From the NCBI GenBank assembly GCA_902610255.1, contig CACLUX010000001.1, positions 124,001 through 188,000 of the forward strand: DNA of 64,000 nucleotides, in the 5' to 3' direction. The stretch comes from an uncultured Alphaproteobacteria bacterium. Lineage in GTDB: Bacteria; Pseudomonadota; Alphaproteobacteria; HIMB59. Shown here in pieces: positions 9,264 through 19,458 of this stretch (positions are counted from its first letter, which is position 1; every line of letters starts with the position of its first letter). The translations under genes and the position numbers were made by a program. The notes under the pieces were generated by a model, which ran no database searches, was not told the origin of the DNA, and worked only from the letters and a program-made list of their open reading frames with translations.

Positions 9264-10286
9264 TTATTTTTTTGATATTGTTTCAGACATATAGCTCACA
9301 ATAGGAACAATTCGCTGATAATCAATTCTTTTCGGACCTATGACACCAATAGCACCAGTGAGTCCATTTTTAGTTTTATAATTTGATAAAATCATAGATA
9401 AATTTGTATTTTTAAAAAAATTTGTATTACTCCCAATAAATATTTGCACTCCTTTTGATTTTTTCAAGGCCTTAATCATTTTGTTTGCCATTTTACCTGT
9501 TTCAATGTCACTCAAAAGCTCATTTATGCTGTCTAAATCTGTTTCTAAATTATTCTTAATTAAATTTGGAAGACCTCTAACAAAAAAAGTTTCTGTATTT
9601 TGAGACTTTTCAATTTTTATTCCTTTCAGCAATAGTTTTTTTGAAGTGTTGGTTATTTGATTTCTTGCTGATTTTATAAAAATTTTTATATTATTTTGAA
9701 TTTCTGTAGGTGACATAGATTTTGAAAACTTATTTATAAAGTTGCCAATACTATTTAAATCTTCTGTTTGAATATTTTCATCAATTTCTACTATTCTATT
9801 TGATGTATACCCATCTTCGTGCTCGATAATGAATATTACTTTATGATTATCGATTTTGTGAAAGTCAATTTTTCTAATTTTTGTTATTTTTTCATTATTA
9901 ATAACAAGACTAGCTTGTTTAGATAGACCATTTAAAGTGTTAGTAATTATTTCTTGTTCATTTAAAAGATTATTCATTTTAGATGACTTCTCAATAATCT
10001 CTTTTTCACTTTTACTAATTGATCCTGGCTCTAAAAGTGCATGAGTATAAAATTGTAAACCTAGATCAGTTGGTATACTACCTGCAGAGAAATGACCTTT
10101 TTGTATGAGTCCGTGAAAATTTATTTCGTTTAAAACATTCCTTATTGTTGCTGGAGAAAGTTTATAAGAAATTTTTGAACTAAGTGCTTTGGAGCCCATA
10201 GGCTCGCCTGTTTTCAAGTAACTTTCAACAAGTGACTTAAATATAAGCTTTGATCGAGCTCCAATATCTGTAATTTTTTTATTCAT
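9264..10286 (-). CDS. hrcA: Heat-inducible transcription repressor HrcA
   Basis: SLVESYLKTGEPMGSKALSSKISYKLSPATIRNVLNEINFHGLIQKGHFSAGSIPTDLGLQFY; C-terminal GAIGVIGPKRIDYQRIVPIVSYMSE. Confidence 0.96.
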   Translation of the reverse strand: MNKKITDIGARSKLIFKSLVESYLKTGEPMGSKALSSKISYKLSPATIRNVLNEINFHGLIQKGHFSAGSIPTDLGLQFYTHALLEPGSISKSEKEIIEKSSKMNNLLNEQEIITNTLNGLSKQASLVINNEKITKIRKIDFHKIDNHKVIFIIEHEDGYTSNRIVEIDENIQTEDLNSIGNFINKFSKSMSPTEIQNNIKIFIKSARNQITNTSKKLLLKGIKIEKSQNTETFFVRGLPNLIKNNLETDLDSINELLSDIETGKMANKMIKALKKSKGVQIFIGSNTNFFKNTNLSMILSNYKTKNGLTGAIGVIGPKRIDYQRIVPIVSYMSETISKK

Positions 10287-10327
10287 TAATCCTAATTAAT
10301 CTTATAATTTAAAATAATAATACATAA

Positions 10328-11053
10328 ATGTCTGGATATACAAGAAATGATAGAGAACTCTCTAAAATTAGAAATTTAGAAATAATTCCAGGCTTCCAAC
10401 CAAATAATCAATCATCATGTTTAGTTAAATTAGGAAATACTCATGTCTGCTGCTCAGCGATTATTGAAGATAGAGTTCCTGGATTTTTAAGAAATTCCGG
10501 GAAAGGTTGGTTAACTGCAGAATATGGTATGTTACCTTCATCTACATCTGAAAGAATGGACAGAGAGGCAGCCAAAGGTAGGCAGTCTGGAAGAACACAA
10601 GAAATTCAGAGACTTATTGGAAGAAGTTTAAGGTGTGCTGTTAATTTAGATATACTTGGCGAAAAAACTATCAAGATTGATTGTGATGTGATTAGTGCTG
10701 ACGGAGGAACAAGGACAGCGTCTATCATTGGCGGATACGTTAGTCTTGTTCGATCAATTAATGAGTTCAAAAATAAATTTAATTTATCAAAGGCAATTAT
10801 AGTAAATCAAGTTGCAGCAATATCGGTAGGTGTTGTTAAAGGAACATCATGCATAGATTTAAATTATATTGAAGACTCGAGTGCTGAGGTAGATTGCAAT
10901 GTGGTAATGGCAAATGATGGTCAATTTATTGAGTTTCAATCTACTGGTGAAGAGGCTAAATTTAGCAAGAAAACTATTATGAGCTTTATAGAACTAGTTG
11001 AGGGAACGATGCCAGAAATTTTCAATATACAAAACTTGGCAATTGAAAAATAA
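10328..11053 (+). CDS. rph: Ribonuclease PH
   Basis: LVKLGNTHVCCSAIIEDRVPGFLRNSGKGWLTAEYGMLPSST...REAAKGRQSGRTQEIQRLIGRSLR. Confidence 0.98.
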   Translation: MSGYTRNDRELSKIRNLEIIPGFQPNNQSSCLVKLGNTHVCCSAIIEDRVPGFLRNSGKGWLTAEYGMLPSSTSERMDREAAKGRQSGRTQEIQRLIGRSLRCAVNLDILGEKTIKIDCDVISADGGTRTASIIGGYVSLVRSINEFKNKFNLSKAIIVNQVAAISVGVVKGTSCIDLNYIEDSSAEVDCNVVMANDGQFIEFQSTGEEAKFSKKTIMSFIELVEGTMPEIFNIQNLAIEK

Positions 11054-11642
11054 TTTATTACTTGGCACTAATAATAGTGGAAAATTAAAAGAGTTTATTT
11101 TTTATATAAAGCACTTCAATCTATTTAGTGAATATGAAGTTTTAAATCTTAATAAATTTAACAATATTGGTGAACCTACTGAAGATGGTGAAACTTTTGA
11201 AGAAAATTGTGAAATTAAGTCAAAATATTTTTTAGATAAAACAAATACACTCGTACTATGTGATGATAGTGGATTTGTTGTAAATAAATTAAATAACTAT
11301 CCAGGAATAAAAACAGCAAGAGAAGCAAAAAAATTAGGTGGAGAGCAAAAGGTTATAGATTTTATTTTCAGCAAATTTGAAAACTTGAGTTATATTGATG
11401 CGACTTTTTTTTGTTCTATTTGCGTTTTAGGAAAAAACCTAAGATACATGGTATCAGGGTCCATACCAGGTTTGATAATTAAATATAAAAGAGGCAATGG
11501 TGGTTTTGGTTATGATCCATATTTTATTCCTACAGATAACAATAAGACATACGCTGAAATGAATGAGAAGCAAAAATTATTAAACTCTCACAGGTATGAA
11601 GCTTTTAAAAAATTATCTAATCAAATATTACAGGATAACTAA
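11043..11642 (+). CDS. rdgB: RdgB/HAM1 non-canonical purine NTP pyrophosphatase; likely TTG start at 11043
   Basis: NNLLLGTNNSGKLKEF...EDGETFEENCEIKSKYF...LCDDSGFVVNKLNNYPGI...NGGFGYDPYF. The ORF track start at 10998 overlaps rph; TTG at 11043 places the start just before the conserved N-terminus. Confidence 0.93.
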   Translation: MKNNLLLGTNNSGKLKEFIFYIKHFNLFSEYEVLNLNKFNNIGEPTEDGETFEENCEIKSKYFLDKTNTLVLCDDSGFVVNKLNNYPGIKTAREAKKLGGEQKVIDFIFSKFENLSYIDATFFCSICVLGKNLRYMVSGSIPGLIIKYKRGNGGFGYDPYFIPTDNNKTYAEMNEKQKLLNSHRYEAFKKLSNQILQDN

Positions 11643-12693
11643 TCATCATATTTTCTAACGGTAATCTTCCAAAATCCTCATTATCAATAGCGCTTGGTAA
11701 AAAATTGTTCTTTAGAATTTGGTTAGCAATAGTAAGTGATATTTTTACTGAGGTCCTGAAGAAGAATTCCCGATGCGGTTCATCCATGGTAGTCAAATCG
11801 ATATTTTGCAAAAAAGTCCGATTAATAGGCTTATAATAATTTTCTAAATTCTTTCTTTGCTCTAAAAAATTGTCAATTAGGAATGTTCTCTCAAGAGGAT
11901 AAGTTCCGTCCTCTGTTGCTAAGTATCCCACTAAATCTTTATAGCTAAAAGTATCATCAAAAATAATTATGTTGTCATATATATTTAAGTCTCCCATCAA
12001 CTTCACTGATAATTCCAAATCTACTGCGCTGTCTCCAAATGGAGATGATTTAATATATTTTAATGGGTAGGTATCTTTAAAATATTCAAATAATTTTAAT
12101 CCATATTCGTTTTGTTTGTATAATACACCAAGTGAGTTTGATGAATTGATATAATCCCCAAGTATTTCAACGTGTTGGTAAGGGCTACTAAATACGAAAA
12201 GGATTTCATTATCTGCATACTTATTCATTACTGAGTAATCATTTGATAAAGAAATCGTGAATGTATTTTCACCAAGTCTATTAGGTAACTCGAACAAATC
12301 TTTTGAGTTGGTGGGACCTATAATGAGAGTATTTTTGATTTTATTTTGTATTTCATCAATTGAGTAAATAAATTCTATATTTTTTAAATCAGGAAAGTTA
12401 TCAATTTCTTCTAAAAAAACATCATAAAATAAGGATGTTGAAATATCATCCTCTGATAAAAAAAAGATTATTTTATCGATATTATTAAAGTCAATTATTT
12501 TATCCTCAGGTTTTGATGGCTTCTTTATTGTCTCGGCCTTCTCTATTTCATCCTCTTTTTCTTCCATAATTTCAATCTCTTCAACTTTTTCTGGTATTTT
12601 TTCAATCGGCTTTTTTTTTTCGATTGTTGTTGGGGCACAACTAAAAAATGATATTAATGTTAATAATATAGTTATATTTTTAAATAAATTCAT
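11617..12693 (-). CDS. LppC-family lipoprotein / penicillin-binding protein activator
   Basis: Lipobox-like LISFFSCAPT, periplasmic-binding-like fold pattern, and location divergent from rsmI, as is common for LppC/LpoA-like genes. Confidence 0.7.
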   Translation of the reverse strand: MNLFKNITILLTLISFFSCAPTTIEKKKPIEKIPEKVEEIEIMEEKEDEIEKAETIKKPSKPEDKIIDFNNIDKIIFFLSEDDISTSLFYDVFLEEIDNFPDLKNIEFIYSIDEIQNKIKNTLIIGPTNSKDLFELPNRLGENTFTISLSNDYSVMNKYADNEILFVFSSPYQHVEILGDYINSSNSLGVLYKQNEYGLKLFEYFKDTYPLKYIKSSPFGDSAVDLELSVKLMGDLNIYDNIIIFDDTFSYKDLVGYLATEDGTYPLERTFLIDNFLEQRKNLENYYKPINRTFLQNIDLTTMDEPHREFFFRTSVKISLTIANQILKNNFLPSAIDNEDFGRLPLENMMISYPVIFD

Positions 12694-12694
12694 A

Positions 12695-13513
12695 ATGAAC
12701 TCGGGTCTCTATTTAGTTTCAACTCCCATAGGAAATTTAGATGATATCACATTAAGAGCTATAAATGTTTTAAAAAATTCCAATTTAATTTTATGCGAAA
12801 ACACTACTAATAGTAAAAAGCTTTTAAAAAAGTATGGTATCAAAACTTCTTTGTCCAAGTACACTGATCACGACTTTAATAATAAGAAAAATTATATACA
12901 TAGATTATTAAAGTCTAATCAAGTGGTATCATTAATCTCAGACTCTGGTTCTCCCCTTATATCTGATCCAGGAAGCCAATTAATAAATTTTTTGTTTAAA
13001 AATCAGATAAAAGTATATTCGATACCTGGTGCTAGTGCCTTAATCTCTGGTATTCAATTAAGTGGTTTTTTAAATAAAAAAAAATTTACCTTTATCGGTT
13101 TTCTTCCCAAAAAAAAAGAACATAAAGAAAAGACACTTTTAGAGAATAAAATTAATAATTTAATAATTTACTCAACTAAACAACAATTACAGAAAGATGT
13201 CTATGCTATTGCATCTATTTCGGAAACATTTGAGGTTATTTTACTTAAAGAGCTTACAAAATTATATGAGGAGAGAATTTATATAGATTACAAAAATTAT
13301 GAAAATTTTAATTACTCTGAACTTAAAGGTGAGTTAGTTTTAGCGGTGAGCATTGAAAAAGAGGCTGACAAAATTGAAGACATCAATTTTAAAGATATAA
13401 AGGCGATAATTAACGAGGTAGGTGTAAAAAAGGCTTATCAACAGCTTAAAAGTAAGTATAAAATATCAAGGAATGATTTTTACAAATTATCAATTGATTT
13501 AAAGGATGATTAA
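12695..13513 (+). CDS. rsmI: 16S rRNA (cytidine1402-2'-O)-methyltransferase RsmI
   Basis: LYLVSTPIGNLDDITLRAINVLKNSNLILCENT...SLISDSGSPLISDPGSQLI...SIPGASALISGIQLSG. Confidence 0.96.
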   Translation: MNSGLYLVSTPIGNLDDITLRAINVLKNSNLILCENTTNSKKLLKKYGIKTSLSKYTDHDFNNKKNYIHRLLKSNQVVSLISDSGSPLISDPGSQLINFLFKNQIKVYSIPGASALISGIQLSGFLNKKKFTFIGFLPKKKEHKEKTLLENKINNLIIYSTKQQLQKDVYAIASISETFEVILLKELTKLYEERIYIDYKNYENFNYSELKGELVLAVSIEKEADKIEDINFKDIKAIINEVGVKKAYQQLKSKYKISRNDFYKLSIDLKDD

Positions 13514-14069
13514 GAATTTTATAATTCTACTATCGATGTTTTTCATTGGTTGTGGACCGTCACTTGTATCTACAGGTGCAAAAACTGTTATTAAAGAAAA
13601 CGAGGATGAAAAAACATTTAGTGAAAGTTGGGATGATGCCACTATTAAACTTGGTATAAAAGAGAAATATTTCTCTTACGATGCAACTTTATTTACAAGA
13701 ATCGATGTTGAAGTTCAATTAGGCAAAGTTCTTTTAACAGGAGTAGTGCCCTACGGTGACATGCGCTTGGAAGCGGTAAGGCTAGCTTGGCAACAAGATG
13801 GTGTAAATGAAGTACTAAATGAAATATCTATTGATACCGGATATGGGCTTGATGATATAGCCAAAGATAAATTTATAAGTACACAACTTTTTACAAAGAT
13901 TTTTACAGACTCTAATATAAAAAAATTTAAATACGATTTTGAAGTACAAAAACAAATTGTATATCTGTTTGGTGTTTCCAGTGATCAAAAAGAAATAGAT
14001 ATGGTAATTGAACACGCTAAAAACGTGAAAGGTGTCTTAGATATAATTAATTACATTCAAATGAGATAG
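13506..14069 (+). CDS. BON-domain lipoprotein
   Basis: Lipobox FIGCGPS; two BON-like segments (VEVQLGKVLLTGVVPYGDMRLEAVRLAWQQDGVNEVLNEI). Confidence 0.85.
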   Translation: MIKNFIILLSMFFIGCGPSLVSTGAKTVIKENEDEKTFSESWDDATIKLGIKEKYFSYDATLFTRIDVEVQLGKVLLTGVVPYGDMRLEAVRLAWQQDGVNEVLNEISIDTGYGLDDIAKDKFISTQLFTKIFTDSNIKKFKYDFEVQKQIVYLFGVSSDQKEIDMVIEHAKNVKGVLDIINYIQMR

Positions 14070-14070
14070 C

Positions 14071-14406
14071 CTAAAAGTCTGCTAACAAATGTAGATGAAA
14101 GTGAAATACCTCTTGGCCGCCATCTTTTCCTTTATGTGTCTTAATTTGAAAACCCTTATCTTTTAGACCTAAAATATTTATTATTTCTTCGACAGATTTC
14201 CAGAAATTGGTTTGGTATAAGTTGTCTGCGTTTTGTAAAAAATCAGAAATATCTAATAAAGGTTTCTTGGGTATAATTAAAATATGAGTTTTTGCTTTTG
14301 GGTTAATATCTTTGAATGAAAGCACATAATCATTTTCAAAAACCTTATCACAAGGAATCTCACCTTTTAAAATTTTTGCAAAAATATTTTCTTTATCATA
14401 GCTCAT
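14071..14406 (-). CDS. HIT-family protein
   Basis: NIFAKILKGEIPCDKVFENDYVLSFKDINPKAKTHILIIPK and HFHLHLL histidine triad. Confidence 0.95.
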   Translation of the reverse strand: MSYDKENIFAKILKGEIPCDKVFENDYVLSFKDINPKAKTHILIIPKKPLLDISDFLQNADNLYQTNFWKSVEEIINILGLKDKGFQIKTHKGKDGGQEVFHFHLHLLADF

Positions 14407-15155
14407 ATTCTAACAGGGACACCCTTTCTACTAAGATATTTTTTTACAGTCTTAATTTTATATTTTCCAGAGTGAAATACACTTGCAGCTAATAAGCCAG
14501 TGGATTTTGTCAAATAACCTAAATAAAAATGTTCTAAATTCCCAACACCGCCACTAGCAATTACAGGAATTCTAACACTACTGGTCACTTTTTTTAGCAT
14601 GTTACTATCGAAACCATTCTGAACCCCATCTGTATCCATTGAAGTCATTAATATCTCTCCAGCCCCAAGAGACTGTGCTTGTTTTGCCCAATTAATTAGT
14701 TCATTTCTTGTGATTTCTCTTCCGCCTTTGATGACAACTTTCATTTTATTATTAAATCTTTTTCCATCTATTGCTACAACTATACATTGGGAGCCATGTC
14801 TCAATGAAGCTTGTCTTATTAATCTTGGATTTTTTACTGCTGCTGAATTAATTGATACTTTATCTGCTCCAGCATTAAGCAAATCTGTTATATCGCTCAA
14901 ATCTGAAACTCCTCCACCTACAGTTAAGGGGATATTTATAACCTTAGCTACGGATTCAACAGTTTTAATAAATGTTTTTCTATTTTGATATGATGCGTTT
15001 ATATCAAGCATACAAAGCTCATCGGCTCCTGATAAAGAGTAATATTTTGCCATTTCAACTGCATTACCCATGACTCTTATGTTTTTAAAATTAACACCCT
15101 TAACAACTTTATTTTTAATTACATCAAGACAAGGAATTATTCTTGTTTTAAGCAT
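14403..15155 (-). CDS. hisF: Imidazole glycerol phosphate synthase subunit HisF
   Basis: MLKTRIIPCLDVIKNKVVKGVNFKNIRVMGNAVEMAKYYSLSGADELCMLDI. Confidence 0.98.
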   Translation of the reverse strand: MLKTRIIPCLDVIKNKVVKGVNFKNIRVMGNAVEMAKYYSLSGADELCMLDINASYQNRKTFIKTVESVAKVINIPLTVGGGVSDLSDITDLLNAGADKVSINSAAVKNPRLIRQASLRHGSQCIVVAIDGKRFNNKMKVVIKGGREITRNELINWAKQAQSLGAGEILMTSMDTDGVQNGFDSNMLKKVTSSVRIPVIASGGVGNLEHFYLGYLTKSTGLLAASVFHSGKYKIKTVKKYLSRKGVPVRI

Positions 15156-15858
15156 TAAACTGCGCCAGACTATCTATAGATATTTTATTTTCGTATATGG
15201 CTTTACCTACAACAACATTATTAAAACCGTTTAATCTACTTAATTCAATATCGTTAAGGTCCTTAACCCCTCCTCCGATAGTAATATGCTTGTCAGTTAA
15301 TTTTTTTATAGAATTAAACGTTTCCATATTTAGGCCTGAAAGCATCCCATCATTAGCGACATCAGTGACAAAGTAGGAATGAATAGGTCGGTCATTATAT
15401 TTATCTATAATATGCTTTAAAGATTGATTTGTTGTCTCTTGCCAGCCATGAGAAGCAATTTGATTATTTTTTATATCCAAAGCGATGGATAGTTTTTCAA
15501 TTAAAGTGTCGTCAAAATTTAAAACGTCATCAATATTCTTTATTGCAAAAGTTCCAATCACAATTGTATTAAATCCTTCGTTAATTTTATCAATAATAGC
15601 ATCTTTGCTTCTTATACCTCCAGCAACTTCAATATTAATATCAATTTTTCTTCTAATTTGGTTAAGAACTTTATTGTTATTGCCTTTACCTAAAGTAGCA
15701 TCTAAGTCGACGACGTGGATAGTATTGAAACCTGCATCTTGATATGTTTTAGCCATATCAATGGGAGAATACTGATAGATTGTTTTATCATCGGCAATTC
15801 CTTTAGTTAATCGAACACATTTTCCATCTATTATGTCAATTGCTGGAAATATATTCAT
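15148..15858 (-). CDS. hisA: Phosphoribosylformimino-5-aminoimidazole carboxamide ribotide isomerase HisA
   Basis: NIFPAIDIIDGKCVRLTKGIADDKTIY...; VAGGIRSKDAI. Confidence 0.97.
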   Translation of the reverse strand: MNIFPAIDIIDGKCVRLTKGIADDKTIYQYSPIDMAKTYQDAGFNTIHVVDLDATLGKGNNNKVLNQIRRKIDINIEVAGGIRSKDAIIDKINEGFNTIVIGTFAIKNIDDVLNFDDTLIEKLSIALDIKNNQIASHGWQETTNQSLKHIIDKYNDRPIHSYFVTDVANDGMLSGLNMETFNSIKKLTDKHITIGGGVKDLNDIELSRLNGFNNVVVGKAIYENKISIDSLAQFNA

Positions 15859-16484
15859 GTTTTCAAAATATAATTTTTTATCAGATTTAGGCCGTGTTTA
15901 TGGCTTTTTTCAGGATGAAATTGTACTCCATAAATATTGCCTTTCTTTACAATAGAAGGAAATTTTTTACCATAAAGAGTGAAAGCTAAAACATCTGATT
16001 TTTTTATGTTTTGGAAAATGTAACTATGAACAAAGTAGAAATCCCTCTTATCGAAACTATTTGTAACTATGGTGTCATCTTTGTTTAGGTTAATAGTGTT
16101 CCAACCCATATGAGGAATTATAAGTTTTTTATTTTTAAATTTTTTAATGTCTCCATTAATAATTCCTAATCCTCTTGTAGTCTTATCTTCATAGCCCCAA
16201 TCAGATAAAATTTGCATCCCAACGCATATACCTAAGTATGAAGAGTTATTTTCTAAGTATTTTTTTAATGGTTTAATAATTTTTAATTTTTTTAAATTTG
16301 ACATAAGAGTGGCATAAGCACCTTGTCCAGGCAAAATAATTTTATCAAACGAAGAATAATTAAAATGACTTTTAATAATCTTTAATTGGTATGGTCTTCC
16401 TTTAATAATATCTTTGATTGCTTTATTGATCGATCCAATATTTCCAGATTGCCCGTCAATAAGTCCTATGACTTTCTTTTTCAA
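15855..16484 (-). CDS. hisH: Imidazole glycerol phosphate synthase subunit HisH
   Basis: ILPGQGAYATLM, YLGICVGMQIL, YGVQFHPEKSHKHGLNLIKNY. Confidence 0.97.
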   Translation of the reverse strand: MKKKVIGLIDGQSGNIGSINKAIKDIIKGRPYQLKIIKSHFNYSSFDKIILPGQGAYATLMSNLKKLKIIKPLKKYLENNSSYLGICVGMQILSDWGYEDKTTRGLGIINGDIKKFKNKKLIIPHMGWNTINLNKDDTIVTNSFDKRDFYFVHSYIFQNIKKSDVLAFTLYGKKFPSIVKKGNIYGVQFHPEKSHKHGLNLIKNYILKT

Positions 16485-17065
16485 AGTTTCCCTTTAGAGC
16501 TCGGAATATTTATTTTTCTTGGATCAATAGATATTGCTTTTTTCAAGGATAACGCAAATGATTTAAAACAACTTTCAATAATGTGGTGATTATTTTTTCC
16601 ATATAATGTTTCGATATGACAATTCATTCTTGACTCAGTGACTATAGATTTAAAAAATTCAGAAAATAACTCCTGGTCCATTCCGCCTACTTTTTCTAAA
16701 GATGTTTTTACATTCCAAATAAAATATGGGCGATTACATAGATCAATAACTGATCTTGTTAATGTTTCATCAAAAGAAACATAAGAGTATGCAAATCGTG
16801 TTATGGCCTTTTTATCACCAAGAGCATTTTTTATACTCTCTCCTAAAGCAATGCCAACATCTTCAACAGTATGATGCATATCAACTTTTAGGTCGCCATT
16901 ACATTTTAACTCTATATCTATCAAACTGTGGGTGCTTATTTGTTGAAGCATATGATCAAAAAAAGCAATCCCAGTATCAATTTTATTTACTCCAGAGCCA
17001 TCGAGATTAATTTTTATTGATATATTTGTTTCTTTTGTGTCTCTATTAAATGTAAATTCACGCAT
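16481..17065 (-). CDS. hisB: Imidazoleglycerol-phosphate dehydratase HisB
   Basis: RDTKETNISIKINLDGSGVNKIDTGIAFFDHMLQQISTHSLIDIELKCNGDLKVDMHHTVEDVGIALGES. Confidence 0.98.
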   Translation of the reverse strand: MREFTFNRDTKETNISIKINLDGSGVNKIDTGIAFFDHMLQQISTHSLIDIELKCNGDLKVDMHHTVEDVGIALGESIKNALGDKKAITRFAYSYVSFDETLTRSVIDLCNRPYFIWNVKTSLEKVGGMDQELFSEFFKSIVTESRMNCHIETLYGKNNHHIIESCFKSFALSLKKAISIDPRKINIPSSKGKL

Positions 17066-17103
17066 TTGTAATCAGCTTTTTAGTACCTATATTTATAGGA
17101 ATA

Positions 17104-17655
17104 ATGGATAAAAATAAAACAATAATACGCTCGACAACTGTTGTTTGCGTTCGTGATAATGAGAGTGTTGTCATAGCATCTGACGGTCAAGTAACTTTGG
17201 GTACATCTGTAATTAAGTCAAACGCCAATAAGATTAGAACATTTCATAATGATCAAATTATTGTTGGGTTTGCTGGATCAACAGCCGATGCATTAACTCT
17301 TTTTGATAGACTGGAAAAAAAGTGTGAAGAATTTTCATATAATCTGAAAAGGGCTTGTGTCGAATTAGCAAAAGATTGGAGAACCGACAGGTATCTTAGG
17401 AGATTAGAGTCAATGATTATTGCAGCTGACAAAAGTGAAACATATCTTATTAGTGGAACCGGGGACGTTCTGGAACCTCAAGAAGGTATAGTTGCAATTG
17501 GATCAGGTGGCAACTTTGCTCTGAGCGCAGCAAGGGCTCTAAAAAGAAAATCTAATTTGTCTGCAAAAGAAATTGCAGAAGAGTCACTTAAAGTTGCAGC
17601 AGAACTTTGTATTTATACAAATGATACTTTAAATATCTCAGAAATTAAAATCTAA
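17104..17655 (+). CDS. hslV: ATP-dependent protease subunit HslV
   Basis: STTVVCVRDNESVVIASDGQVTLGTSVIKSNANKIR...; adjacent hslU. Confidence 0.98.
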   Translation: MDKNKTIIRSTTVVCVRDNESVVIASDGQVTLGTSVIKSNANKIRTFHNDQIIVGFAGSTADALTLFDRLEKKCEEFSYNLKRACVELAKDWRTDRYLRRLESMIIAADKSETYLISGTGDVLEPQEGIVAIGSGGNFALSAARALKRKSNLSAKEIAEESLKVAAELCIYTNDTLNISEIKI

Positions 17656-18968
17656 TGGATAGCCAATCTCTTACACCAAAAGTTATTAAAGAAGAACTTG
17701 ACCGCTATGTGATTGGTCAAGATGATGCAAAAAAAGCAGTCGCCATAGCTCTTCGGAATCGGTGGAGAAGGTTAAATGTAAAAGATGAAACTCTCAGAGA
17801 TGATATCATCCCAAAAAATATATTAATGATTGGGCCAACGGGTTGCGGTAAAACTGAGATTGCGAGAAAATTAGCTAAACTTACACAATCACCATTCATA
17901 AAAGTGGAAGCGACTAAATTCACAGAGATTGGATACGTAGGAAGAGATGTTGAACAAATAATCAGGGATTTAATTGAAGTTGCAATTAATTTAGAAAAAA
18001 AAAAGATAAGAGATCGTTTTATAGATGAGGCTAAAGCAAATGCAGAAGAAATTGTTTTAAAAGCACTGCTTGGTGACAACCCAAGTGAAGAGACGAAGGA
18101 AAAGTTTCGATTAATGCTTAGAGATAATCAACTCAATGATAAGGAAATCGAAATAGCATTAGATCAAAAATCTAATCCTTTTCAATCATTAGACATACCT
18201 GGAATGCCTGGCGCACAAATGGGAATGATTAATATGAATGATATATTTGGTAAAGGTTTAAAAAATAAAAAGAAAACAAAACTTAAAATAGGTGAAGCTT
18301 ATGAGCCGCTTATTCAAGAAGAAATTGAGAAAATCGCTGAAAAACAAAATGTTGTTCAAAATGCTATTAAAAGTGTTCAAGAAAGTGGAATAGTTTTCGT
18401 AGATGAAATTGACAAAATTGCGCCTAATAGTGAAAGAAGAGGTGGAGATGTTTCAAGAGAGGGTGTTCAAAGAGATTTACTCCCACTTATTGAGGGCACA
18501 GTTGTAAGCACAAAATATGGAACAATCGAGACAAATCATATATTATTTATTGCATCTGGTGCTTTTCATCAATCCAAACCAAGTGATTTACTCCCAGAAC
18601 TTCAAGGAAGGTTACCTGTAAGAGTAAGGTTAAATGCACTTAAAAAAGATGATTTTATTAGAATTTTAAAAGAAACTGATAATAGCTTAACCAAACAATA
18701 TAAGTCACTATTTGCAACAGAAAATATTGAATTAAAGTTTGAAGATGAGGCTTTAGAAGAAATAGCAACGCTTACTGAACAAATAAATACAGAGGTTGAA
18801 AATATTGGCGCACGACGATTACAAACAATGTTTGAAAAAATTCTTGAGAGAATTAGTTTTGATGCAAACCTGAGTGATAAAAAAACTGAAGTAGTAAATA
18901 AAGCCTGGGTTACAGATGCTGTTAAGTCAGAAATCAAACCTACCGACGAAAAGAAGTTTATTCTATAG
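17655..18968 (+). CDS. hslU: ATP-dependent protease ATPase subunit HslU
   Basis: LTPKVIKEELDRYVIGQDDAKKAVAIALRNRWRR...MIGPTGCGKTEIARKLAKL. Confidence 0.99.
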   Translation: MDSQSLTPKVIKEELDRYVIGQDDAKKAVAIALRNRWRRLNVKDETLRDDIIPKNILMIGPTGCGKTEIARKLAKLTQSPFIKVEATKFTEIGYVGRDVEQIIRDLIEVAINLEKKKIRDRFIDEAKANAEEIVLKALLGDNPSEETKEKFRLMLRDNQLNDKEIEIALDQKSNPFQSLDIPGMPGAQMGMINMNDIFGKGLKNKKKTKLKIGEAYEPLIQEEIEKIAEKQNVVQNAIKSVQESGIVFVDEIDKIAPNSERRGGDVSREGVQRDLLPLIEGTVVSTKYGTIETNHILFIASGAFHQSKPSDLLPELQGRLPVRVRLNALKKDDFIRILKETDNSLTKQYKSLFATENIELKFEDEALEEIATLTEQINTEVENIGARRLQTMFEKILERISFDANLSDKKTEVVNKAWVTDAVKSEIKPTDEKKFIL

Positions 18969-19458
18969 GTTTTAGCTTAATATAAAAAGCGCCCAAACCA
19001 CCATGTTGTATTTTACAGGGCGAATACGATTTTATCATAAATTGAAATTTTTCTGTATCTAACCAAAAAGGGAATTGTCTTCTTATTTTTCCTGTAAAAA
19101 ATTCCTCACCATTAGTTTTATTACCAAGGCCTGTTACCACAATATGAAGTAAGTTTTTCCTCTTGTAATTGATTGAAAAATATTCGATTAATTTTTGGTG
19201 GGCTTGATCAACAGTTAATCCGTGTAAATCGATTTTACTAAATTGATTATTTTTGAACTGTTTGTAAAGATTGTTATCTAAAAAAACTGGTTTAACAAAA
19301 ATTTTTTTTTCTTTTGTATGTTTTTTTTCTAAAATTCCATCCTTATTATTAACCTCTCCAGTGCCATTAATTGAAACACTAATTTTTTCATTAGGTTGGT
19401 CTTCTAATGGCTTTTTATTTTTTTGTTTATTTAAATTAAATTTAATTTTATGAGACAA
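18958..19458 (-). CDS. Smr-domain protein (likely TTG start near 19458; ORF track start at 19575 overlaps the upstream gene)
   Basis: KIDLHGLTVDQAHQKLIEYFSINYKRKNLLHIVVTGLGNKTNGEEFFTGKIRRQFPFWL...GGLGAFYIKLK. Confidence 0.88.
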   Translation of the reverse strand: MSHKIKFNLNKQKNKKPLEDQPNEKISVSINGTGEVNNKDGILEKKHTKEKKIFVKPVFLDNNLYKQFKNNQFSKIDLHGLTVDQAHQKLIEYFSINYKRKNLLHIVVTGLGNKTNGEEFFTGKIRRQFPFWLDTEKFQFMIKSYSPCKIQHGGLGAFYIKLKPIE

